Of a DNA stretch of 64,000 nucleotides, positions 25,201-34,412 are shown in pieces (position 1 is the first letter of the stretch; the number at the start of each line of letters is the position of its first letter). Origin of the DNA: Nitrospirota bacterium (lineage in GTDB: Bacteria; Nitrospirota; Thermodesulfovibrionia; Thermodesulfovibrionales; UBA6898); contig JACRLQ010000052.1 in the NCBI GenBank assembly GCA_016215155.1, positions 1 through 64,000 of the forward strand, read 5' to 3'. A model generated the notes under the pieces. The model had not been told where the DNA came from. It did not search any database and saw nothing but the letters and a program-made list of their open reading frames with translations. The position numbers were made by a program, and so were the translations under genes.

Positions 25201-28200
25201 GCGGGCTTGGGACCGGCAACATTTCGAGGTATTCAAACGCCAGGATCTATAACCAGCCTGATCCCAATAAGGCCGGCTATAACCCTAATGAGGAGCATGC
25301 GATAATACTTTCCAACGTGGCCTATGCCCTGAGGAACGACCTTAATTCCGTGTACGAGGCGTCAGAGAGTTATGTCCTTATAAAATATAAGGCCAGCCCG
25401 GAATGGAATATGCTTGTTTATAAGGTTGAGGCAACTGACGGCCAATATACACTCGAACGTACAATGACCGCCGGAAACCCCGTCCTTCCGTTGCCGCCTA
25501 TCGGAGTGCTGCCGAAGATGTCCAACAACAGGATGGACAGCGGGGCCGAGTGGTATCACCTTGACCATACCGGGACACATTGGGCAAAGTCCGCAAACTG
25601 GAAGACCGGCGACACCATTGCTGATTCGGACAAATCAAAAATTGTGATGCTCTGGTATTACCCTATGCAAGCGGGCTTTTATCTGCCCGGCGTCGCCGAA
25701 GGAGAGCCGGTCCCGCTTCTCAACGGAACGAGCGCTCAGGACTCACCTGTGCCGTTTACCTATATAATCCAGTGGCCTGAAGATACAGACCCGCGTCTGG
25801 GGAGGTTGTCTGTCGGCGACACGGCCTTAAAGCCCAAAGGCAACATCCCTGACCTGTCCATGCAGCCTTCGGTAACGGTGATTTATGACGAGGGGATGAA
25901 CAGGGGCACGGGACCGCTGGTAAAACTGTTCGATCCGCTTGGAGAGAGGGCCGTCTCATTGGCCAGTGTGCCGGCGGAGATCAAGACAGAGAATGTAAAT
26001 GGAAAGCTGGTCTTTACCGAGCTGCCTTTCTATATAAGATCCCGCATCTCCTATGACGACGCGGCAAAGGTCCTGATCTTCAAAGGACACCTTGATGAGT
26101 CAGGGGCAGGGGAACCTCTGCTTCTGCCGAATGTCATGAACGACGCCGAGAGAAATACGATAATGGCCCAGAGTACCGACAGTCTCTGGATAGACGCGGT
26201 GAGCAGCCTTTATTCTCTCTCCAGAAACCCGTCTTCCCTGGCCTTGGACAAGCCTGAACTGCAGAACCCTTATAAGCCTGAGGATAAATATACTCCGGAG
26301 GAATGGGAGGCCTTGTGGGGCCTGCCGCTTGGGCTTTCAGAGGATACAAATATGGACCCGGTCCCTTTGTCCCTTCTGGATACACCGGGGGCCTTGACTG
26401 CGGGCATGGCAAAGGGCGTGGGCTACGTGACGCTTGCAACGGGGGACGACCCTGCACTCGGGCCGGCACAGCCGGTCACTCTCTATATTGTCAAGGTGGC
26501 CGGACCCCCGGCTGCAGGTGAGATAAAGGTCATCCCTTCGGACAATGTGTTCGATGAAAAACTCACTCTCAGGCACAGTCTTGACTTCGGCGGAGACCCC
26601 TCAAACGTCGTATATGAATGGTATTATCAGGGTGACTCAACCGGAGTCGCCCCGCGTCTTCCCGCGGCCGGCAACAGGGAAGGATGGATAAAGTTCGACG
26701 GGGAGGGCCAGAGTATTACTATTGAAGGGGCGGGGCCTCTAACTCTTTCGGACAACTGGTTTATGGTCCGTTATTACTACAAAAACCAGTTCCCTGAGCC
26801 CATCTCAGAGCCTTCAAATCCGGTCACACCTGCGAGTCCTGCGGATGACCTCAACAACTGGTCTGCCTGGGCAGGCGCGCCCGGGAACCAGACGGCCCAG
26901 CTTGCGGAAGGCTGGATGAAGCGGGTGTTTGCGGGGCTTAACCTCTTTGACGCCCGGGTCAGGGATTTCAGAAATAATGAGACGAGCACCCTTGTCAGCA
27001 TGTTGTCCCAGATAGGGGGTCCCTGCGAGGGCGATGTCGCACTGAACGGTTCGGCCGATAACCTCAACAGCATAGGAATGCTCTGCGCTTATCTGACTGT
27101 TCTGAACAGGGGCATGCTTTTTTCAGTAGATGCCGGATACAACTATGGGCCTGCCAATAATGCGCTCCAGAACGCGGCGACCCGGATTGGAGATTTCTAT
27201 GTGCTCCTTGGAAACGAGGCATACGCCGACGCCCAGGACCCTACCATAGGATTTACCACAAAAAGCACTGAATACGGTTCCGCTGCCCCGACTATATTCG
27301 CCTTCCAAAACCAGCTCAGTTCCCTGCTTGAGGAGGAACTGACCCTTTTGAGAGGTCATGACGACAGCCAGGGTACGACAAGGGCAAAACCGGTCTATAA
27401 CCGTTTGTTCTGGAACTTTACCCAGGGAGACGGCGAAGTAGCATACGTCAAGGCATACGGCATAACAGATCAGGACAGAAGCGGGGTCATAAACGAAAAT
27501 GACGCCAGGATCATGTATCCCCAGGGCCACGGTGATGCCTGGGGACATTATCTGTCGGCAATAAAGGCCTATTACATGCTCTTAAGACAGCCGAACTTCT
27601 CCTGGCAGACCCGTGCTGAATCCGTGCTGGTGGCAGGGACGCCGGTGACGGTTGACTATCTCGACGAGAGGAAATTTGCAAAGATCGCGGCCCAGAAGGC
27701 AAAAACCGGGGCAGAGATTGTCGACCTTGCCTACAGAGAAAATTATGTGGACGACCCCGCCGGCCAGTGGCAGGGGTATAAGGACACTGATACTGAGCGG
27801 GCGTGGGGCGTGGATGAATGGGCCCGGCGCGCCGGCCAGGGGGCATTATTGGACTGGGTGATGGCAAATGCCCTGCTGCCTTCAACGGACCCCAATCCCG
27901 CGCACACGGGGATTACCCGGATAGACCGTACAACCGTCATGGAGATCGATACGATCGAAAACGAATTAAAGTCAATACAGTCTCAGATCGACAAGGCCGA
28001 CAGAGGGCTCAATCCGCTCGGCCTTGCAAAGGGAGTGGTGCCCTTTGATATCGACCCTTCGCTCGTTGTGCCCAGTCCGACGCATGTGGCAGTGACCCAT
28101 TTCGAGCAGGTATATGACCGTGCAGAAGAGGCGATGAAGAATACGGTCTCTGTTTTTGATTATGCGAATGAATATACCAGAATGCTCAGGAACAACCAGG

Positions 28201-30281
28201 ACACCCTTGAGGGGTTTAAAAGGAATGTCATTGCGCAGGAGAGAGACTACAAAAACCGCCTGATCGAGATATTCGGCTATCCGTATCCGGATGACATCGG
28301 CGCGGGCAAATCATATCCTGCCGGGTACGACGGACCTGACTGGCTGCATTATATGTATGTTGATGTGCCTGAACTGACCGGCGAAGCAGCCGGTCCCGTG
28401 ACGGAGTATACGACTACGTTCGAGTTTGAAAATACCGATTTTGATGAGGTCCTCGGCATTACTGAAACCAGCAGGACCGTGGTCTTTGAGGTGCCTTCCG
28501 GTGAGGGCTGGTTCAGCAAACCTGCGGGCTGGACACTGACAAGACGGGCGCCAGGCACCATACAGAACACCCTTTCAGAGGTGATCAAGGCGCGTGCGGC
28601 CTTCAAGACCGCGCTGATGGAATACAGCGGACTCGTCAGAGAGCTTGAACTGGCAGCGGAAGACCTTGAGGCTGAGCACGCTGTCATGATGAACAAGATT
28701 GATGTCGGCAATGCCTCATACGTCGACACTCTTACATTGGACAGGACGATATCTTCCCTGAACGCCGTGCAGAAGGGGTTCGAGACAGGGTACTCGGTCA
28801 CGGAGTCCATTTCGAACGCGCTTTGCGACGGATTCCCCAAGGTGCTTTCCGACCTCAGCTTCGGCGCCCGCGCAACCGTCAGAACAACCCAGATAGTCCT
28901 CCAGTCGATTGCCGCATCCTTGTCCGTAGCCAACACCGCGACTATCCAGGGTCTGCAGAGCAGGCGGGATTATATCGAGGCCGCGTCGGAGTGGCAGGCA
29001 TTTCTTGACGACCAGAGGCTTGAGGTGAAGCAGAAGATCTCCCAGCTTGAGGTAATACTTAACAACGCAATGTCAAAGAAGATGAGCCTCTATGGTCTGC
29101 AGGCGGAAATTGATCAGAATCTCGGCAACTTCAAATCAGAGCTGGCCAGGGCCCAGCGTATTATGTCCGAGCGGGAGGAATTCAGGAAGAACACCGCGGG
29201 GGATGTCCAGTCATACCGCTATGAAGACATGGCCTTCCGGGTTTTCCGCAATGATGCCCTCCAGAAATACCGGGCCCAGTTCGACCTGGCCGCACGGTAT
29301 GTATATCTCGCGGCTACTGCATATGATTACGAGACCAACCTTCTTGGATCTGACAGCGGTTCGGGCCGGAACTTCCTGACCGATATCGTCAGACAGCGCT
29401 CGATTGGTGAGTTGCTCAACGGTCTGCCGGTTGCAGGAAGGCCGGGGTTGTCGGACCCTATGGCACGTATGAGCCAGAATTTTAGTGTCTACAAGACCCA
29501 GCTTGGGTTTAACAATCCTCAGACCGAGACAAACCGGTTCTCGCTCAGGTATGAACTTCTGCGTATTCTGACAGCATCGGAATCTGACGAGGCCTGGAGG
29601 AGTGAACTGAAGAAATACCGGATCGCTGATCTCTGGCAGGTCCCTGAGTTCAAGCGTTACTGCAGGCCGTTTGCTCCGGAGCGTCTGGGCGCCCAGCCTG
29701 CGCTTGTAATTCCTTTTGATACGAGCATTGTATTTGGCAAGAACTTCTTCGGCTGGCCCCTCAGCGGCGGCGACAGTGCATATGACCCGTCGCACTTTGC
29801 CACAAAGATACGTTCTGCAGGCATCTGGTTTTCGAACTATAGCCTTAACGGCCTTTCCAATACGCCAAGGGTCTATCTCGTCCCTGCCGGCGCTGATGTG
29901 CTCCGTTCACCTTCAGGTGACGGCTTTGACACGAGGAAATGGCAGGTTGTAGACCAGAAAATACCGGTGCCGTTTCCGATAGGCCAGACCTCGATCGAGA
30001 GCACAAGCTGGATACCTGCGAATGATTCGCTCAGTGAAGATTTTGGAGGTATCAGAAGGTTTTCGAGCCTGCGGGCCTATCACGACAGCGGCAATTTCCT
30101 TGCTTCCGAGATGTCCTCGGATACCAGGCTCATTGGCCGGTCTGTCTGGAACACTAAGTGGATGCTGATTATCCCGGGCGGCACTCTGCTTTCGGACCCG
30201 GCAGCCGGGCTGGACACCTTCATTAACAATATCAGCGACATCAAGCTCTTTTTCCAGACGTATTCATACTCAGGGAACTAG
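22218..30281 (+). CDS. Giant exported protein with ~100-residue beta repeats and TcA-like C-terminal region
   Basis: A 2687-residue protein with a signal peptide (cut near 'NVHA|NCAH', residue 42). Residues about 250-660 hold four units of about 100 residues, each closing with a Trp-X-Tyr strand ('SLTWQYNDAH', 'TVTWNYEKQA', 'ITWHYVRAF', 'SVTWVYHREF', 'MQWRYDNSF'). The middle (about 670-1500) is beta-rich with 'VVVWYEQK'-type repeats. Near 1755, 'TDQDRSGVINENDAR' looks like a calcium loop. Residues about 1900-2380 are helical and coiled-coil-like. The stretch 'FDLAARYVYLAATAYDYE' and the closing beta domain ending 'ISDIKLFFQTYSYSG' recall the end of TcA toxin subunits, although no TcB/TcC gene is near. 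Function unknown; surface or secreted role inferred. Confidence 0.85.
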   Translation: MNDLGPHKTSFVSNFKRVIRLLSIQALVLAFFCCLGAGNVHANCAHIGNDSTISIIINGDDGQCTNQPVCWYDDRDGTTVCGGNGDNLTATIHTARYVQSGTIKVLDTCGSGYNYYLTSVTVNSVDNWMFGTCPVGTNLTSCFNPDGLQSSDTSYDTMDGSACGGHNITLTVTYSKRYQYTQNYNYNCTGHTCPDVNPVGTTSAWNAGNALISLSCPARSGYLCKSYNNGTGSIPSTGGTSVSFNINATSSLTWQYNDAHNLTTAVSVSPSGASPPAAANVLVSPFTDTAAHLTEDGSTTVTAKNIYPLSATTDRWRLKEVSGISAGADPINATAEGQTSKTFDHQAARTVTWNYEKQAKLSVQTSGDLPAGVNYSPTYKIGTGSSISLSNGANWITVVPAQSVSVSVPALVYDGANAYRCDSWTGTGNIGSGSCGATLTTCTANLTRFDQASGITWHYVRAFNVTVNVNGLPSSLAGNAGFQPGVQTTLITRNSVKTFAAPAIIYNAATGNDERYVLTGWEAGTGNLSGSATGTVTHGGNGSIPNITITQDTSVTWVYHREFRLSVSVYGTTSADADPRECSDVTDGATCAANASATVSGTNYYDADNQIFATAIVTTAQGKALTNTLFTTGTPPSLIQSTGSGRKIVGFTLSAAVTMQWRYDNSFEWIIGQPMEPPAVTTAHADTFEALSGVPNYWKWTWTNPVVVTARPAIELLDSIDAGLYTPDTAFFWAEADDKLYPVRQLTQARITWNVDVFYTKTSYGCSNSNNPCTSWSATPYGTYPNIKDTAASLSNVAQTGYTKWPEGSQLQSHIASVPVNLQPLGSQYTFVKTEFPPTATAPNAVYAPDATGYSILMFTNSPTSANTTTNPVKFVVVKTRTVDEMLTDDENCVIGMPVRGDAYSHTDPEGKNGYVFHEKAKYDGAGADAAHDRQLRKGNILPVNVTTMYDQHPLVVVWYEQKAEPGLNLGWPVKPVRYSCSWPGTPDGTIVIASGLGTGNISRYSNARIYNQPDPNKAGYNPNEEHAIILSNVAYALRNDLNSVYEASESYVLIKYKASPEWNMLVYKVEATDGQYTLERTMTAGNPVLPLPPIGVLPKMSNNRMDSGAEWYHLDHTGTHWAKSANWKTGDTIADSDKSKIVMLWYYPMQAGFYLPGVAEGEPVPLLNGTSAQDSPVPFTYIIQWPEDTDPRLGRLSVGDTALKPKGNIPDLSMQPSVTVIYDEGMNRGTGPLVKLFDPLGERAVSLASVPAEIKTENVNGKLVFTELPFYIRSRISYDDAAKVLIFKGHLDESGAGEPLLLPNVMNDAERNTIMAQSTDSLWIDAVSSLYSLSRNPSSLALDKPELQNPYKPEDKYTPEEWEALWGLPLGLSEDTNMDPVPLSLLDTPGALTAGMAKGVGYVTLATGDDPALGPAQPVTLYIVKVAGPPAAGEIKVIPSDNVFDEKLTLRHSLDFGGDPSNVVYEWYYQGDSTGVAPRLPAAGNREGWIKFDGEGQSITIEGAGPLTLSDNWFMVRYYYKNQFPEPISEPSNPVTPASPADDLNNWSAWAGAPGNQTAQLAEGWMKRVFAGLNLFDARVRDFRNNETSTLVSMLSQIGGPCEGDVALNGSADNLNSIGMLCAYLTVLNRGMLFSVDAGYNYGPANNALQNAATRIGDFYVLLGNEAYADAQDPTIGFTTKSTEYGSAAPTIFAFQNQLSSLLEEELTLLRGHDDSQGTTRAKPVYNRLFWNFTQGDGEVAYVKAYGITDQDRSGVINENDARIMYPQGHGDAWGHYLSAIKAYYMLLRQPNFSWQTRAESVLVAGTPVTVDYLDERKFAKIAAQKAKTGAEIVDLAYRENYVDDPAGQWQGYKDTDTERAWGVDEWARRAGQGALLDWVMANALLPSTDPNPAHTGITRIDRTTVMEIDTIENELKSIQSQIDKADRGLNPLGLAKGVVPFDIDPSLVVPSPTHVAVTHFEQVYDRAEEAMKNTVSVFDYANEYTRMLRNNQDTLEGFKRNVIAQERDYKNRLIEIFGYPYPDDIGAGKSYPAGYDGPDWLHYMYVDVPELTGEAAGPVTEYTTTFEFENTDFDEVLGITETSRTVVFEVPSGEGWFSKPAGWTLTRRAPGTIQNTLSEVIKARAAFKTALMEYSGLVRELELAAEDLEAEHAVMMNKIDVGNASYVDTLTLDRTISSLNAVQKGFETGYSVTESISNALCDGFPKVLSDLSFGARATVRTTQIVLQSIAASLSVANTATIQGLQSRRDYIEAASEWQAFLDDQRLEVKQKISQLEVILNNAMSKKMSLYGLQAEIDQNLGNFKSELARAQRIMSEREEFRKNTAGDVQSYRYEDMAFRVFRNDALQKYRAQFDLAARYVYLAATAYDYETNLLGSDSGSGRNFLTDIVRQRSIGELLNGLPVAGRPGLSDPMARMSQNFSVYKTQLGFNNPQTETNRFSLRYELLRILTASESDEAWRSELKKYRIADLWQVPEFKRYCRPFAPERLGAQPALVIPFDTSIVFGKNFFGWPLSGGDSAYDPSHFATKIRSAGIWFSNYSLNGLSNTPRVYLVPAGADVLRSPSGDGFDTRKWQVVDQKIPVPFPIGQTSIESTSWIPANDSLSEDFGGIRRFSSLRAYHDSGNFLASEMSSDTRLIGRSVWNTKWMLIIPGGTLLSDPAAGLDTFINNISDIKLFFQTYSYSGN

Positions 30282-30343
30282 GGGGTATGACAATGAAAAG
30301 GCCAGGGAATGCTGATAAGTCGGATGGACACAGGAGGATTGCG

Positions 30344-33300
30344 ATGAGAAAGACAATGACATATGCCGGTTTGCTGCTGGTCCTCTTTGCAGTCGTTTTT
30401 CAGGCGGGAGGATTGGAGGCGAAGATAACTGAACCGTATGTAGTTATCTACGGTATTGCAAGAGACAACGGGGTTGAGCTTTCAGCCGGAACAGTCACAA
30501 TTGTAATCAATTCCGATGTGACGCCGATCGCCTCAAGTCGTGTCGGAGCGGACCATAAGTTCACACTTAAGGTCCCGATAGACTCATTGGATCCCAGACT
30601 TCCGAATACGGCGAGGCCTGAAGACAGCGCAGGCATTTATGTAAACGGGACCCTCGCGGCCAGGCTGATTATGCCCGGCAGGGGTACGTTTTTGAACCTT
30701 GCGGCTGACACGGATTTTTCGAATGACGCAAATCATAATGGAATCCCCGATCTTTGGGAAAAACTGTACCCCGGGGATAACGGGTCAGGGGACATCAACG
30801 GCAACGGTATCACGGACCTGCAGGAGTGGCTTGAGGGGAGGGACCCGGCCGGGTGCGTCTGGATTATTGCGGACGCGTTACATTTCGAGACCTGCGTATT
30901 CCATCCCCTGGTACTGCAGAACTGCCTAAAGGACGCGGAAGGGGACCAGGCGCATAACCTTGTAAGAGTTGTGGAGGGGACTTACCCTGGAAACTTTGCT
31001 TTCGCAGCTCAATGGGAAGAGAACTTCGATTTGGAACTCGTCGGCGGATTTGCCGGCTGCGCCGAGCGGAGTATGTATCCAATAAAGAGTATTCTGGATG
31101 GAAGCGGCGGCGGGACGGCATTGAGTCTGGATACTCGTTCCGCTCGGACCATGGGAAAGCTCCGGGTGGAAGGCCTCCGCATACAAAACGGCGCCAAAAC
31201 GCTGACGGCCCCCGGTGGGGGCTTAAGGGCTTCCGCGTATGACGGGGCAGTTGAGATAATCGGTAATATGATAACCGGCAACGCGTCAGACGCAGGCGGG
31301 GGCGTTTCAGTCGAATCAAATTCAGGGACTGTTTATGCTGCCAACAACATTATCTTCGGGAACTCGGCGGTTGACGGGGGCGGTGTATCGATCGGTACTG
31401 CAAGCGGCAGGGTGGATTTAATAAACAATACCATTGCGGACAATACAGCCTCCGGCAACGGGGGTGGAGTGCTTCTTGAAACGGCGGATGTGGCGGCCTC
31501 AGCATCCATAATTAACAACATCATATACGGCAATGCAGCGGCAGCTGATCTGTTTATAGAGACAAACGGGCTGGATAATGCGCTCGGTGTTCTGAATAAC
31601 GATTTAAGTACATATGTCGCCTCAGCACCTTCATTTGTACTGGATGGATCGAATCTGGATCTCGACCCGATGTTTGCGGATGCGGCAGGCGGCAATTATC
31701 ATCTTGAGGGCTCATCTCCGGTCATTGATATGGGCAAGGATGACCTTGCCGGTTTTCCCCCGCTGCTGTTTGATATAGACGGCAACGACCGCATTCTAAG
31801 GGCCGCGACGGACATAGGGGCCGACGAGGTCGTTGACTTGCTGACCGTGACGATCACTTCAGCCGTAAGCAATCCGGCAAACATACCGCTGATACCTGTG
31901 GTGGTGACATTTAACAGGCCTGTAACCGGTTTTACCGCAAGCTCTCTCCTGACCGTCAACGACGGAGGAGTCTCCGACTTCGCGGGCGGCGGGGCAGTAT
32001 ATACCTTCAACCTGACACTGACAGCCGACCAAGCGGTAACTGTTGATGTGCCGGCAGGCAGCGCGGTGGACGAGGGCGGTCTTTATAACGAGGCCGCGGT
32101 CCGGTTTGTTATGGTGTATGATACGATCCGTCCGGCTGTTGCCATCAGCTCACCGGTGGCAGGCCTCACTAATATCTCACCTATGCCCATTACGGCCATA
32201 TTCAACGAAGCTGTCGCTGATTTTACGATCGGTAAAATCATTATCGCAAACGGTACGGCTCTAAATTTTGCGGGCAGCGGGGCAACTTATACCTTTGATG
32301 TTGCGCCCGCGGCCAACGGACTGGTTACAGTCGATATCGCCGGGGACACCGTGCACGACTTAGCGGGATACGGAAATATAGGGGCCGTTCCTCTTGAGAG
32401 AACCTACGACGGCACTAAACCTTCATCAGCAGTCATATCTCCTTTAAATAACATTATTATGGGAATGACCGGCGCCCTCAACGGCACGGCCTCTGATATC
32501 GGCTCAAGTGTGCAGAAGGTGGAAATTTCCTTTAACGGGACTGACTGGTATTCAGCAACCGGCACAACTTCATGGAGCTATATCTGGACGGTGCCTTCGG
32601 ATGGTCTCTATACGTTGCTATCGCGTGCTACAGATACGGCAGGCAACATTGAGGTCCCCGGGGCAGGGACAACCATAACCGCTTATAAAAGAACACCTAG
32701 TGCAACTGCCGTTGTCGGAAGGCAGCTGCTGTTAAACGGATTGCCTTTTACCATAAGAGGCGTTAACTATTCGCCGGTGCCGATAGGGGAAAGCCCGTCG
32801 GACCCTCCTTACGGGGATTACTTTACTGCCGGATATGAAGGCATATACAACCGCGATCTGCCGCTGCTAAGGGGTTTAGGGGCGAATACAGTCTTGCTCA
32901 GGACCTGGGACAACACAGCGGACCACCATGATTTTATGGATAAGATTTATAACGGGGGTGTTAATCCTGTCTATCTTATACCGACCTACTGGCTCAGCGC
33001 AGGCAGAGACATAGAGGATTTAACCGAACGCGGCCTTATCAAAGAGGACTTCAGGCAGATGGTGGCAGCGCATAAGAACCACCCAGCGGTTTTAATGTGG
33101 GTGATCGGGGAAGACTTGAATGCCCCCTGGATGTACGGCAGCAACCTCTCAGGTATCATGACTCTGTTAGATGAGATGGCGGCTGTGGCGCATACAGAAG
33201 AGGGCTCAGCCCGTCATCCCGTGGCTGCGGCACTTGCGGATTCCAGCCTTATCACATCGATATCCGCCCATGATCCACTGGCGCCCAACCTCGACGTCTG

Positions 33301-34378
33301 GGGGGTGAGTGTTTTCAGAGGCAAAACCTTCGGGACGCTTTTTGATGATTACCGCGGCGTAAGCGGTAAACCTATGGTCATACTCCAGTACGGGATAGAT
33401 GCCTATGACAACAGGATACAGGACGAATACGAGCAGTCAGGTATAGCCAGGCAGGCAGATTATGCGCGGCGGCTTTGGAGCGAGATTGCCTATGATATTT
33501 CAAATCCGGCCGGCGCAGTCAGCATCGGCGGGACGATAAGGTCATTCACGGACGAGTGGTGGAGAGGCATGATGTTTGAAGGCCCGGGATGCGCGGATAT
33601 GGACCCGGGACATCAGGGGGCCTGTGGTTTCTCGGCAACCGGTGATCCTGACCTGTACACCAATGAGGAATGGTGGGGGCTCCTGAGGCCGGTAAAGGGG
33701 GCCGACATGGATGTTCTGCAGAAGAGGGCTGCCTATGACGTATTGCAGGACCTGTGGGGCGGCGGCAACAGCTGGCTGAATGTGACCTCACCCAATGGCG
33801 GGGAGGAGTGGCCGCTGGGCTCGACCAGATCGATACAGTGGATGTACGGAGGGACCCCGGGTGATAAAGTAACGATAGAACTCTATCGCAACAACCTGTT
33901 GGACCTCTCCATAACGCCCAAATACGCACCTGCGCCGGTCGGCACCGACGGTCGCGGAAGATACACCTGGACTTTGCCGATGGCCCTGACACCCGGCGGT
34001 GACTATAGCGTAAGGGTGACGAGCGCTACCAACGGTGCTTTTACGGATACAAGTGATCTTTCCTTTACGATAGTCGAGCCTGCCATAAGGGTAACCTATC
34101 CTTCAGAAGCAGAGGTCCTTACCCGCGGATCGAGTTATCAGATACAGTGGACTTATACCGGCAACCCGGGTTCTTCAGTGAAGATAGAACTTTACGAGGG
34201 CGGGGTTTACAAAAACGCGATTGCATCGTCCGTACCCAAGGGAACAAATGGTTCAGGCAGCTATCAATGGACGGTCCCCCCTACGATCGCCGCCGGGGGC
34301 AGCTACAGGATCAGGGTCACCGGCACGACCAGCGGAGCATATTTCGGGGAGAGCGGCAATGATTTTACGATCCAGTAG
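30344..34378 (+). CDS. Multidomain exported protein: beta-helix, Ig-like domains, glycosidase-like barrel, two KNH domains
   Basis: A 1344-residue protein starting at ATG 30344 (AGGAGG upstream), with signal peptide 'YAGLLLVLFAVVFQAGG'. Domains in order: a short beta domain; a calcium-binding thrombospondin-3-like segment (about 124-166, 'DINGNGITDLQEWLEG'); a right-handed beta-helix (about 185-450, repeated 'NNII.GN.A..GGGV'); three Ig-like domains (about 500-780); a TIM-barrel resembling GH2/GH5-type enzymes (about 785-1139, 'FTIRGVNYSP', 'HPAVLMWVIGEDLN'); and two Kre9/KNH-like domains (about 1144-1344, 'SPNGGEEWPLGSTRSIQW'). The barrel keeps one likely acid Glu (923), but the expected second Glu is Gln1015 in 'VILQYGIDAYD', so it may be inactive. 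Probably a cell-surface or secreted carbohydrate-binding protein. Confidence 0.85.
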   Translation: MRKTMTYAGLLLVLFAVVFQAGGLEAKITEPYVVIYGIARDNGVELSAGTVTIVINSDVTPIASSRVGADHKFTLKVPIDSLDPRLPNTARPEDSAGIYVNGTLAARLIMPGRGTFLNLAADTDFSNDANHNGIPDLWEKLYPGDNGSGDINGNGITDLQEWLEGRDPAGCVWIIADALHFETCVFHPLVLQNCLKDAEGDQAHNLVRVVEGTYPGNFAFAAQWEENFDLELVGGFAGCAERSMYPIKSILDGSGGGTALSLDTRSARTMGKLRVEGLRIQNGAKTLTAPGGGLRASAYDGAVEIIGNMITGNASDAGGGVSVESNSGTVYAANNIIFGNSAVDGGGVSIGTASGRVDLINNTIADNTASGNGGGVLLETADVAASASIINNIIYGNAAAADLFIETNGLDNALGVLNNDLSTYVASAPSFVLDGSNLDLDPMFADAAGGNYHLEGSSPVIDMGKDDLAGFPPLLFDIDGNDRILRAATDIGADEVVDLLTVTITSAVSNPANIPLIPVVVTFNRPVTGFTASSLLTVNDGGVSDFAGGGAVYTFNLTLTADQAVTVDVPAGSAVDEGGLYNEAAVRFVMVYDTIRPAVAISSPVAGLTNISPMPITAIFNEAVADFTIGKIIIANGTALNFAGSGATYTFDVAPAANGLVTVDIAGDTVHDLAGYGNIGAVPLERTYDGTKPSSAVISPLNNIIMGMTGALNGTASDIGSSVQKVEISFNGTDWYSATGTTSWSYIWTVPSDGLYTLLSRATDTAGNIEVPGAGTTITAYKRTPSATAVVGRQLLLNGLPFTIRGVNYSPVPIGESPSDPPYGDYFTAGYEGIYNRDLPLLRGLGANTVLLRTWDNTADHHDFMDKIYNGGVNPVYLIPTYWLSAGRDIEDLTERGLIKEDFRQMVAAHKNHPAVLMWVIGEDLNAPWMYGSNLSGIMTLLDEMAAVAHTEEGSARHPVAAALADSSLITSISAHDPLAPNLDVWGVSVFRGKTFGTLFDDYRGVSGKPMVILQYGIDAYDNRIQDEYEQSGIARQADYARRLWSEIAYDISNPAGAVSIGGTIRSFTDEWWRGMMFEGPGCADMDPGHQGACGFSATGDPDLYTNEEWWGLLRPVKGADMDVLQKRAAYDVLQDLWGGGNSWLNVTSPNGGEEWPLGSTRSIQWMYGGTPGDKVTIELYRNNLLDLSITPKYAPAPVGTDGRGRYTWTLPMALTPGGDYSVRVTSATNGAFTDTSDLSFTIVEPAIRVTYPSEAEVLTRGSSYQIQWTYTGNPGSSVKIELYEGGVYKNAIASSVPKGTNGSGSYQWTVPPTIAAGGSYRIRVTGTTSGAYFGESGNDFTIQ

Positions 34379-34412
34379 TCAGGTTGATATTGTCAACAGC
34401 GAGGAGGAAAAA

